Source: Flavobacteriaceae bacterium (GTDB lineage Bacteria > Bacteroidota > Bacteroidia > Flavobacteriales > Flavobacteriaceae). Taken from it: 8,717 nt of DNA. Location: NCBI GenBank assembly GCA_008081325.1, contig VMCO01000183.1, forward strand, positions 1-8,717, read 5' to 3'. Under the pieces are notes generated by a model that saw only the letters and a list, made by a program, of their open reading frames with translations, made no database searches and was not told the DNA's origin. The translations under genes and the position numbers were made by a program. This document shows, in pieces, positions 1 to 8,000 of the stretch (position 1 is its first letter; each line of letters starts with the position of its first letter).

Positions 1-583
1 ATTCATCACAAGGGTATCTACCCAAAACTGTAGCCATTGGATCATCATATCCTTTGGTCATATCTTCACAAGAATTTGTAAAACCACTAAATGTTACATA
101 CATATTGTTTTGATTGTCAAAAGCTAGTGATTTAGCATTATGCCATCTTATGGGGAAGGGATCAGTTAATATAACTTCTACTGGAGAATCGGGTATTAAT
201 TTTTTTGGATTTAATTTTTGTCTATACACTACTCTTTCTGAGCTGTAATAAAGATATCCATCATTAATTTTCATTTCAGTTGCAAATCTGCCATCATTAG
301 GATAATCTCCGAATCTTTCTATAATATCTGCTTTCCCATCTCCGTTTTTGTCTCTTAGTGCAACATTCCCATTTCTTCCGTAGTCTAATCTCAACTTTAT
401 ATATATATCTCCATTATCATTCACAGCTAGATGTCTACTCTGCCCCACACCTTCATGTACAACTAATGACTGAAATCCTTTAGGAAGAAATAGCCCACCA
501 TTATCCTGATCAAACATTAATTCAGTTGTATTTGAGCATGAAAAGAAAATTAATGTTATAAATAAATAGCAGGAAAATCTCAT
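1..583 (-). CDS. PQQ-dependent sugar (L-sorbosone-type) dehydrogenase-like lipoprotein, partial (3' end outside window)
   Basis: The minus-strand frame is open from an ATG at 583-581 to the window edge, giving 194 codons without a stop, so the C-terminus is missing. The N-terminus (MRFSCYLFITLIFFSCSN) is a short hydrophobic signal peptide ending in a lipobox-like FFSC, with Cys16 the probable lipidated residue. The lipobox is relaxed because Phe stands at -3. The mature part reads like the N-terminal blades of the soluble PQQ sugar dehydrogenase/L-sorbosone dehydrogenase beta-propeller family: a GFQ segment, SRHLAVNDNGDIYI, LRDKNGDGKADIIERFG, a YLYYSSERVVYR strand, HNAKSLAFDNQNNMYVTF, and a Cys-containing loop (NSCED, then YPCDE) where family members often have NxCQ...DPC. 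Family members oxidise sugars or related aldehydes in the periplasm using PQQ; that activity is inferred here. The gene diverges from the M1 peptidase gene, 45 bp away. The start is preceded by an A/T-rich leader without Shine-Dalgarno sequence, as is usual in Bacteroidota. The family call is fairly secure, the substrate is not. Confidence 0.8.
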   Translation of the reverse strand, partial: MRFSCYLFITLIFFSCSNTTELMFDQDNGGLFLPKGFQSLVVHEGVGQSRHLAVNDNGDIYIKLRLDYGRNGNVALRDKNGDGKADIIERFGDYPNDGRFATEMKINDGYLYYSSERVVYRQKLNPKKLIPDSPVEVILTDPFPIRWHNAKSLAFDNQNNMYVTFSGFTNSCEDMTKGYDDPMATVLGRYPCDE

Positions 584-628
584 TCTTAATTACTAAATTG
601 AATGTTATAATTTTATAAAGGTAATAAT
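584..628. promoter_or_regulatory. Compact divergent promoter region between dehydrogenase-like and M1 peptidase genes
   Basis: Only 45 bp separate the two divergent start codons, so both promoters must overlap each other or reach into the opposing coding region. Near-matches to the Bacteroidota -7 element TAnnTTTG are TACCTTTA on the minus strand (623-616, serving the dehydrogenase gene) and TAATTTTA on the plus strand (608-615, serving the peptidase gene). Neither has a TTG at the expected spacing upstream, so these are weak candidates in AT-rich DNA. The arrangement itself is observed; promoter positions are inference. Confidence 0.3.
617..621 (+). promoter_or_regulatory. Shine-Dalgarno-like AAAGG before the M1 peptidase start
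   Basis: AAAGG lies 7 nt upstream of the ATG at 629 and is complementary to the CCUUU part of the 16S anti-Shine-Dalgarno. It supports 629 as the start. It stands out because the other genes in the window have no purine-rich site at this distance. Confidence 0.45.
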
Positions 629-2290
629 ATGGCTTCAAGATTAATAATATTCTTATTTATTGTATTATCAATAGACGGTTTTGCACAAGGATTAATGGAA
701 GAAAAACTAACTCCAACAAGGCAAGATAGTTTGAGAGGAAGTATCACTCCAGAGAGAGAATGGTGGGACTTGACGTATTACCATTTGGATATTAAAGTAG
801 AACCTGATAAAAAGTTTATAAGTGGTTCAAATACAGTAGGTTATAAAGTTTTGAATTCAAAAAAAATTATGCAAATTGATCTTCAAGAACCAATGAAAAT
901 AACATCTGTAATTGCTAATGGAAAAACATTAAAGTTTAATCGTGAAGGAAACGCTTATTTCATTGAACTTAAAAAGAAGCAAAAGAAAGATGAAATTAAT
1001 TTTATTAAGATCAATTATGAAGGATTTCCAAAAGAAGCGATAAGAGCACCATGGGATGGTGGCTTATCATGGGCAAGAGATGAAAACAACAATCATTTTA
1101 TTGCTACATCTTGTCAAGGATTAGGCGCTAGTGTATGGTGGCCGAACAAGGATCACATGTATGATGAGGTTGATTCAATGCTAATTAGTGTTAATGTTCC
1201 AAAACATTTAACCAATGTTTCAAACGGGAGATTAAAAAAAGTAACTGAGAAAAATGATGACACAAAAACTTTTGATTGGTATGTAGAAAACCCTATAAAC
1301 AATTATGGGGTAAACATAAATATCGGAGACTATGTAAATTTTTCTGAGGTTTACAAAGGGGAAAAAGGAGATTTAGATATTAATAATTATGTATTAAGCT
1401 ATAATCTAGATAAAGCCAAAGAACAATTCAAACAGGTGCCAATGATGATTGAAGCTTTTGAGCACTGGTTTGGCCCATATCCTTTTTATGAAGACAGTTT
1501 TAAAATGGTAGAGGTTCCTTATCTGGGAATGGAACATCAAAGTTCCATAACATACGGTAATGGTTATCAAAATGGCTATAGAGGATCAAGCTATCCATCT
1601 AATTCAAAATGGGGTCTTGCATTTGATTATATAATAATTCATGAAGGTGGTCATGAATGGTTTGCCAATAACATTACTTACATTGATATTGCTGACATGT
1701 GGATTCATGAAGGGTTTACAACTTATTCTGAAAATCTATATGTAGAATATTTCTTTGGTAAAGAAGCAGGAGCTGAATATGTAATTAGCTCACGAGCTGG
1801 AATTTCAAATCGAAAACCCATGATTACAGGAGAATATGATATCAATAGAGAAAGTTCTGGAGATATTTATGCAAAGGGTGCAAATGTTCTTCACACTCTA
1901 AGACAAATAGCAAACAATGATCAATTGTGGAGAGAAACGCTCAGAGGAATTAATAAAGATTTTTATCACCAAACAGTTTCATCAAAACAAATTGAAAATT
2001 ATATAAGCGAAAAATTAGATATTAATCTTGACAAATTCTTTGATCAATACTTACGTGACGTTAGAATACCGGAGTTTGAATATGAAATATCTAATGGTGA
2101 ACTTAAATATAGGTGGAATAATGTTATCGAAGGTTTTGAAATGCCTATCGAAGTAATCATTGACGGGGAAAATAAATTTCTTTATCCTAATGAAGAGTTT
2201 AAAAGCACTCCAATAAACAACCTATATATTAACATAGATAATGATTACTATATAACTAAGAAAGACCTAAAAGTTGTAATTGATTCTTAG
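629..2290 (+). CDS. Secreted M1-family zinc metallopeptidase (aminopeptidase N/LTA4 hydrolase-like)
   Basis: A 553-residue gluzincin peptidase, about the usual length for the short Bacteroidota M1 enzymes. Residues 1-19 form a signal peptide (hydrophobic run LIIFLFIVL, then GFA before Q20), so it acts in the periplasm or outside the cell. Residues 45-250 match the N-terminal beta domain, including the family segment CQGLGASVWWPNKDHMYDE. The catalytic domain carries the substrate-anchoring motif GMEHQ (300-304), the zinc motif HEGGH (338-342) and the third zinc ligand E361 in WIHEGF; exactly 18 residues lie between H342 and E361, the M1 spacing. Y414 in GDIYAKGANVL is the likely transition-state tyrosine. 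Residues about 470-553 form a small C-terminal domain. All key catalytic residues are present, so the enzyme should be active. Known family role: zinc-dependent removal of N-terminal residues from peptides; substrate preference cannot be told. It converges with the 816-residue T9SS substrate gene and has no T9SS sorting domain itself. Confidence 0.93.
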   Translation: MASRLIIFLFIVLSIDGFAQGLMEEKLTPTRQDSLRGSITPEREWWDLTYYHLDIKVEPDKKFISGSNTVGYKVLNSKKIMQIDLQEPMKITSVIANGKTLKFNREGNAYFIELKKKQKKDEINFIKINYEGFPKEAIRAPWDGGLSWARDENNNHFIATSCQGLGASVWWPNKDHMYDEVDSMLISVNVPKHLTNVSNGRLKKVTEKNDDTKTFDWYVENPINNYGVNINIGDYVNFSEVYKGEKGDLDINNYVLSYNLDKAKEQFKQVPMMIEAFEHWFGPYPFYEDSFKMVEVPYLGMEHQSSITYGNGYQNGYRGSSYPSNSKWGLAFDYIIIHEGGHEWFANNITYIDIADMWIHEGFTTYSENLYVEYFFGKEAGAEYVISSRAGISNRKPMITGEYDINRESSGDIYAKGANVLHTLRQIANNDQLWRETLRGINKDFYHQTVSSKQIENYISEKLDINLDKFFDQYLRDVRIPEFEYEISNGELKYRWNNVIEGFEMPIEVIIDGENKFLYPNEEFKSTPINNLYINIDNDYYITKKDLKVVIDS

Positions 2291-2311
2291 GTAATTATTT
2301 TATAATTACAA

Positions 2312-2344
2312 AAAAAAACACCCCTAGATTAGGGGTGTTTTTTT
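2312..2344. terminator. Bidirectional intrinsic terminator between convergent genes
   Basis: A perfect inverted repeat has a core of ACACCCCT/AGGGGTGT around a 5-nt AGATT loop (2326-2330), flanked by a run of A on the left and T on the right. This gives a U-tract on either strand. It lies 22 nt after the peptidase stop (plus strand) and 19 nt after the stop of the minus-strand T9SS substrate gene, so one hairpin can end both transcripts. Confidence 0.93.
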
Positions 2345-2362
2345 ATCAAGAAATTTGAAAAG

Positions 2363-4813
2363 CTATTTTATAACAAGTTTTGATGTTTTACTCTGTCCAT
2401 TGATTGAAACTTTCAATATATAAAAACCGCTATTTAATGAACCAACATCTAATGAGTTTTCGTTAGTGATAGTTTCAAGAACTTTTCTGCCAGTTACAGA
2501 GTAAATTTGAATTTCTTTTAATCCTTCGACGGGGGATAAAATAGTAATATAGTTTCCGTCTACTGGATTAGGGTGCACAAACATTTCAAGAATCTCATTA
2601 TCTTCAATTGAAAAGGTGTGAGAATCAGTTGTCAATATCGAATACCAAGCATTTCCTTCTGACCCTACATTTCTGATATATATAGTATTAGCTGTTTGCT
2701 CTAGAATCTGATAAACTTGAGCACCTGTTGATGTATATAATCCTAAAGCACCAATAGTTTCAAATTCAATTGTATTATATGTACCATCATTTCCAAGAAT
2801 AAAATTATCAGTAAAGTCATCAAGAGGATAATTATAATATTCGTTAACATTATTATCTGGATCATAGGCATTATCACCCGATGGATCAAAGGCTAAATCT
2901 ATCTCATCCTTCTTTCCCATTATTGTACCATCATTACCTGTATCATATGTAAACGTACCGTCCTCAAAAAAGAACATGATATCGTCAATCAATCCATTAT
3001 TTACATTATTCTGATTTGGGTACTCTGGGTTATTATCATTGTATGTCTCAACAAAATCATTGTATGGCTGAGCAGACCAAAACCATGCTCCACCAGAACC
3101 AATTGCATCTCCAGGGCTGACAGCTCTATATCCTGCCACCTCATATTGTAATCTTAATCCATTTTCTGAGTACAAATTAAACACATCACCGCAATCTGCA
3201 TAAGGGTAAATACAATTAGAATCACAAATATTTGTAGAGCCATCTGTACAATTAACACCTCCATAGCTCCATACTCCGTTAGTTTTGTAAGCCCATGAAT
3301 CTGTATATTCCCATTCCTGACCAAGTCCCGAAGCATTAATGTCTCCAAAAGTTTCAATTACTTCATCAAGATAAAATAATTCAACAGCGTCATCACCTCC
3401 TAAATTAATAACACCTGATTCGTCTAATATTACATGATCATAAAGCTCTGAGACATTCATATAATCATCCATTGCTTCAATAGATCTAACAACCAAAATA
3501 TGATCATTTGATAAAACTGAAATTGACGGAAAAGTAAACTCTTGACCATCTGTACCACCACCGTTATTAGCTATTCCAATACCATATTCTGAGAGATCAT
3601 TTATATCGTTATTTGCAAATAAATGAACTGCTCTACCATCAGTTGATCCAGCTGGAACATTAAAATCAATAATTCCTTGCAGCATCAATGGAGAATCTCC
3701 CTCTGGACAACTACCATCACTTTCACAACTTCCAAAACAATGTAATAAGGTAGTATCACTATATACAGGAGCTAAAATTCTATCATTCCAGTTAGCTGCA
3801 TCAGCACATTCTTGTCCTGCTAAATCTTCTTTAGCATTCCAATCATCCCCATCATTAGGACTATTTAGAAATATATAATTTCCTGTATACCCTTCAGAAA
3901 CCTCAATAGTTACCTCCCATGTTCCATCGTTATCATCATCGTTTAATAAATGTTGAGTTGCATTACCAAAAACGCCACCTCCTAAATAAATACCATTTTC
4001 ACCCACTGTAATATTTTGAGTATTTACCTTCATTGTTAAATTATAACTCACGACATCACTAGGACAATCTCCAGTGCCGTTACCTGAACAGTGTCCAAAA
4101 CAAACAACAACTGTTGTATCTTCATATATAGGATCAATAATTCTATCGTTGTTATTTGCAGAATCCGCGCATTCTTGACCAGCTAAATCTTCTTTTGCAT
4201 TCCAATCCCATTCATTTTGTGGGCTATTAAAAAATATAAAGTTCCCTCCTGATCCTTCTGAAACTTGGGTTGATCCTGTGTATATACCATCACCGTCATC
4301 ATCAGAAAGCGGAACTTGCATTGCACTTCCAAGAAATCCACCACCCGCATAAAGTGTTGTTGAAATACCACCAATTATTGCGGATGAGTTAACCTCAAAA
4401 GAAAGTGTAACCTCACCTAAGGGATCTTCTCCAGCACACTGATTCCAGTGAACAAAATCAAGAGTTTGGTCAGCTCCTGCTACAGTTAGACCTCTATTCC
4501 AGTATTCACCATCCCACACCAGACAATCTTTTTCTTCGGTCCAGAATTCCTGCGTACCCCAATCACCTAGGGTAAATTTGTACAAATAATCTCCATCTTC
4601 TAGATCTAGCGTAATTGACCATATTCCATCACCGTCATCATCGCTCATGGCTAGTTCGCCTGGATCCCAATTATTAAAAGAGCCAACGACATGTGGGGTT
4701 GAAGAGTTTGTCCAGTTTATATAACTAGAGGGATCAATATTAAATGTAATGCTTGATTGAGAATAGGATAAATTAATAAAGAATATAAAGATTAAGTATG
4801 CAATATTTTTCAT
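2363..4813 (-). CDS. Multidomain T9SS-secreted protein with E-set/CBM-like modules, lamin-tail-like domain and type A sorting domain
   Basis: 816 residues. Residues 1-18 are a signal peptide, with cleavage likely before Q19. Residues 22-131 form an E-set, starch-binding-like (CBM20/48-type) beta domain with PHVVGSFNNWD and the acidic loop DDDGDG at 58-63. Residues 134-250 and 257-369 are two copies of a related module with DDDGDG or DDDNDG loops, NAKEDLAGQECAD, NDRI and paired cysteines. Residues 376-520 resemble a Bacteroidota lamin-tail-like domain (GIANNGGGTDGQEF, GGDDAVELFY, TFGDINASG, WEYTDSWAYK). A short Cys-rich linker (522-541) leads to a beta domain at about 545-735 (GGAWFWSAQP, FFFEDGTFTYD, NAWYSIL) like those attached to secreted Bacteroidota glycan-related proteins. 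Residues 737-816 are a T9SS type A sorting domain (HPNPV, YSVTGRKVLET, GFYILKV), normally cleaved on export. No catalytic domain is visible; a binding or adhesion role is inferred. The gene is divergent from its paralogue at 5073 and ends at the shared terminator. There is no Shine-Dalgarno before the ATG at 4813; the signal peptide fixes the start. Confidence 0.9.
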   Translation of the reverse strand: MKNIAYLIFIFFINLSYSQSSITFNIDPSSYINWTNSSTPHVVGSFNNWDPGELAMSDDDGDGIWSITLDLEDGDYLYKFTLGDWGTQEFWTEEKDCLVWDGEYWNRGLTVAGADQTLDFVHWNQCAGEDPLGEVTLSFEVNSSAIIGGISTTLYAGGGFLGSAMQVPLSDDDGDGIYTGSTQVSEGSGGNFIFFNSPQNEWDWNAKEDLAGQECADSANNNDRIIDPIYEDTTVVVCFGHCSGNGTGDCPSDVVSYNLTMKVNTQNITVGENGIYLGGGVFGNATQHLLNDDDNDGTWEVTIEVSEGYTGNYIFLNSPNDGDDWNAKEDLAGQECADAANWNDRILAPVYSDTTLLHCFGSCESDGSCPEGDSPLMLQGIIDFNVPAGSTDGRAVHLFANNDINDLSEYGIGIANNGGGTDGQEFTFPSISVLSNDHILVVRSIEAMDDYMNVSELYDHVILDESGVINLGGDDAVELFYLDEVIETFGDINASGLGQEWEYTDSWAYKTNGVWSYGGVNCTDGSTNICDSNCIYPYADCGDVFNLYSENGLRLQYEVAGYRAVSPGDAIGSGGAWFWSAQPYNDFVETYNDNNPEYPNQNNVNNGLIDDIMFFFEDGTFTYDTGNDGTIMGKKDEIDLAFDPSGDNAYDPDNNVNEYYNYPLDDFTDNFILGNDGTYNTIEFETIGALGLYTSTGAQVYQILEQTANTIYIRNVGSEGNAWYSILTTDSHTFSIEDNEILEMFVHPNPVDGNYITILSPVEGLKEIQIYSVTGRKVLETITNENSLDVGSLNSGFYILKVSINGQSKTSKLVIK
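4452..4480 (-). repeat. 29-bp segment identical (inverted) to 6552-6580
   Basis: This stretch, inside the first module of the 816-residue protein, is the exact reverse complement of 6552-6580 in the 1104-residue protein and encodes the AGADQTLDF part of the shared module. Identity at third codon positions means the match is at DNA level, not only protein level, and it points to recent duplication or gene conversion between the two genes. Confidence 0.85.
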
Positions 4814-5072
4814 GAATTTTGATTTAAAATTTTAGTTACTACAACGTTTGAAAAAATAGTTTGCAATATAGTAATAATCACTGTTAAGAATATTAATATT
4901 TAAATTGTTTATTAACAGGTTAAAAACATATTTAAAAAAAAATTTATTTTTTAGTTGTCCATATTCTTTTATAATTTATTTTTTTTCATATATTGTGAAA
5001 TTATAAAGTAAACTAACTACTTGATAATATTTAACTTAAATCAAGTAAATTATTAATTAAATTTTTACAATT
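4814..5072. other. AT-rich divergent intergenic region between the two T9SS substrate genes
   Basis: 259 bp of very AT-rich DNA with A and T tracts (for example 4932-4952 and 4979-4986) separates the start codons of the two divergent paralogues. Both promoters must lie here. I see no open reading frame of note, no tRNA and no clear long inverted repeat that would mark an operator. One plausible plus-strand promoter is listed separately; on the minus strand I found only isolated -7-like strings without a matching -33 TTG. Confidence 0.75.
4954..4984 (+). promoter_or_regulatory. Candidate Bacteroidota-type promoter for the 1104-residue T9SS substrate gene
   Basis: GTTG at 4954-4957 is followed after exactly 19 nt by TATTTTTT at 4977-4984. 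This approximates the Bacteroidota sigma-ABfr consensus TTTG-N19-TAnnTTTG (one mismatch in each element). Transcription would start near 4990 and give a leader of about 80 nt. The region is so AT-rich that a chance match is possible. Confidence 0.35.
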
Positions 5073-8000
5073 ATGAAACAAACTTTACTATTAGTTTTAT
5101 CATTATTCGTATTCAATTTTACTACAGCGCAAAACTCTGTTGAGGCTTCGCCAAGTGATAATTGGGTCGGATATATGAATGTTTTTGACCTAGGAGGCAA
5201 TTACATGTTTGGAAGTGGTTGGACTGTATCAGATTTACAAACTGTTGTAGATGCTGATGGAGGAACAATTACACTTCAGCCAAATTTCAATGCATACAAT
5301 GTTGAGGATGCATATTGGACTAACGCTGACGGAACCGGTAATAAGTCAATGGAGGCTTCTACTTTTGTTGAGCCTGGCGCTTCTTTTAATGGAGTAGACT
5401 TGACTTTTTCAGGAACCGTTTCTTCAAATACGCTTGACGATGCTTATGTTGCTAGCTATTTTATTAAAGCCTTAGACCCTGGTGCTGGTTATGCTGACGC
5501 GTTTGGCGGATCAAAGACCTTCCCACTACCTGCTAGTGGAGAATTTTCTGTTACAGCAACAGCTGAAGAACTTGCTACTGGACTGATTATTCAGTACGGC
5601 TTTAATGTTGTTGGTGTTAACGCAAATCCAGCTGACGAGGCTGCATTAGGTTCGGTTGTGGTTGGTAATCCTGTTGTTAGTGTTCCTAACGTATTCTTTA
5701 GTGAATACGCTGAAGGTACATCAAACAACAAGTATTTAGAAATTTACAATGCTACAGATGAGGCAGTTGATTTAACTCAATTCGCTTTTCCAAGCGTAAG
5801 TAATGCTCAAGATGATCCAAACACTTATGATTTTTGGAATGAATTTCCAGAAGGAGCTTCTGTAGCTGCAGGTGATGTTTATGTTATTGGACATCCTAGT
5901 GCTGATGATGCTATCGCTGCTGAGTCAGATCACACATTCACTTACTTATCAAATGGAGATGATGCATTTGCTTTAGTATTCGGAACTGCAGATGATTACC
6001 AAATGGTTGATACAGTAGGTCAAAACTTTCAGGATGATGACTATGCTGATCCAGGATCTGCATGGGATGTTGCTGGCGTTGGACAAGCTACTAAAGACCA
6101 TACTCTTGTGAGAAAAAGTTCTGTAACTTCAGGAAACACTGATTGGGCAGCTTCTGCTGGTACTACAGCTGAAGATTCAGAATGGGTGGTTTTAGATCTT
6201 GAAGATTGGACAAACTTAGGTAGCCATGAATATGGTGATGAGCCTTCAACTCCAATGATTACTTTCAATGTTGATCCATCTAGTTATGCTGGATACGTTG
6301 CTGGAACATCTGTTCCTCACGTAGTTGGTAACTTTGGTGACAACGGAAGTGGTGGTACAACCTGGAATCCAGGAGCACATCCAATGACTGACGACGACGG
6401 TGACGGAGTATGGTCGCTTACTATGGCGTTAGAAGATGGAGACTACTTGTATAAGTACACTCTAGGAAACTGGGATACTCAGGAATTCTGGAATTGTGAA
6501 AACACTTGTTTATCATGGGATGGAAGTTACTGGAACAGAGCTTTAACTGTTGCAGGAGCTGACCAAACTCTTGATTTTGTACACTGGAACCAATGTGCTG
6601 GACAAGATCCTGCTGTAGATGTAACTATTACTTTTGAAGTATGTGCTACAAATATTGAAGTAGGTGAAAATGGAATTTATATCGGAGGTGGAGTAATGGG
6701 AGGTGCTAATGCACTTGCATTAACTGACGATGATGGAGACGGTATTTGGACTGGATCTGCTGTTGTAACTCCTAACAATATCGGAGGTAAATATACTATC
6801 CTAAATAGTCCTAATGACGCTGGTGATTGGGGTGCTAAAGAAGATATTTCAGGTCAAGATTGTGCTGATCCAAATGCTAATAATGACAGAACACTTCCAT
6901 GTGTTACTGAAGACACAACAATTACCGCAACTTTCGGTGACTGTTCTAACGCTTCATGTGAGCCTGTTGTTGAAGTTAACTGTACGTATGAAGTTGCAAT
7001 GGTATCAGGTGGTAGTTGGCCAGGTGAAATATCTTGGAATATTACTGACGCATCTGGTGCGGTAGTTATGTCTGGTGATGCTTCAAGTGAAGCTCAAATG
7101 CTAGAAGTAGCTTATGGAACATACACTCTTAACATGATTGATAGTTACGGAGACGGATGGAATGGTGGAATCATTAGTGTTGGAGGTACAGAGTACACTA
7201 TCGAAGATGGTGCTTCAGGTACGGCTGATATCGTATGTGAGCCTTTTACTTGTGATTACGATGTAACTATGACTGACGGTGGTAGTTGGCCAGCTGAAAT
7301 TTCTTGGTCTATCGCTGACGCTGATGGAACTGTTGTTTTATCAGGTGATGCTGATTCTGCTGGACTGACTCTTTCAGTTCCAGAAGGTGCAGTTTACACT
7401 TTAACTTTATCTGATAGTTACGGTGATGGATGGAACGGAGGAATCCTAAATATAGGTGGTACTGAATACACAATTGATGATGGTGATACGGCTACTTTTG
7501 AAATCACATGTACTCAAGATAGCGGAATAAGTTCTGTAGAAGCTACTGTTACTGGAGAATATTCTGGTACTGCTATGTTTGACTTCTCTATGACTAACTT
7601 TACAGTTGGTGTAGCTGGAGAAGGTGATGGACATATTCACTATATGATCAATGATGGTGATGCTGTAATGTTATATGAAACATCATTAACATTATCTAAC
7701 CTTCCTGATGGAACGCATACATTAACTGCAATGGTAGTTGATGATGCTCATCAACCGATTGAAGGTGCATTATCTGCATCGGTAGAGTTCACAATTGCTA
7801 CTTTAGCTTGTGACACAGAAGTATCTTATGATTATGGAACAGGAACTGGTGGAGGTTCAACTTTTGATGACAACTTCACTACTGGTTCAGCTTCAGAAAT
7901 TTACTCTACTACATATAATGAAGGTGGTTCAGTAACAGTTAATCTTGGTGGAACAACTGAGGAAAATTGGGACTGGATTTATGTTACTAACGGATCTGGA

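Noticed and set aside
3154..4374. Small minus-strand open frames at 3154-3357 and 4183-4374
   Set aside because: They overlap the 816-residue gene in another frame, have no signal or recognisable domain, and read as out-of-frame shadows of the repeat modules.
4814..4900. Minus-strand promoter for the 816-residue gene
   Set aside because: Strings such as TATTTTTT and TATATTGC resemble the -7 element, but no TTG sits at about 19 nt upstream, so none can be supported.
4920..4990. A/T tracts as a replication origin or insertion site
   Set aside because: No DnaA-box cluster, direct target duplication or terminal inverted repeat is visible; AT-rich tracts are normal in intergenic DNA of such genomes.
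6981..7511. CRISPR-like or transposon-like repeat
   Set aside because: The repeat is in frame, imperfect with synonymous changes, and encodes a protein module; there are no short identical repeats with unique spacers and no transposase.
6041..7640. Small open frames at 6041-6268 (minus), 6814-7065 (plus) and 7446-7640 (minus)
   Set aside because: All are embedded in the 1104-residue gene, whose own frame has clear domains throughout; the small frames have low-complexity composition and no start context.
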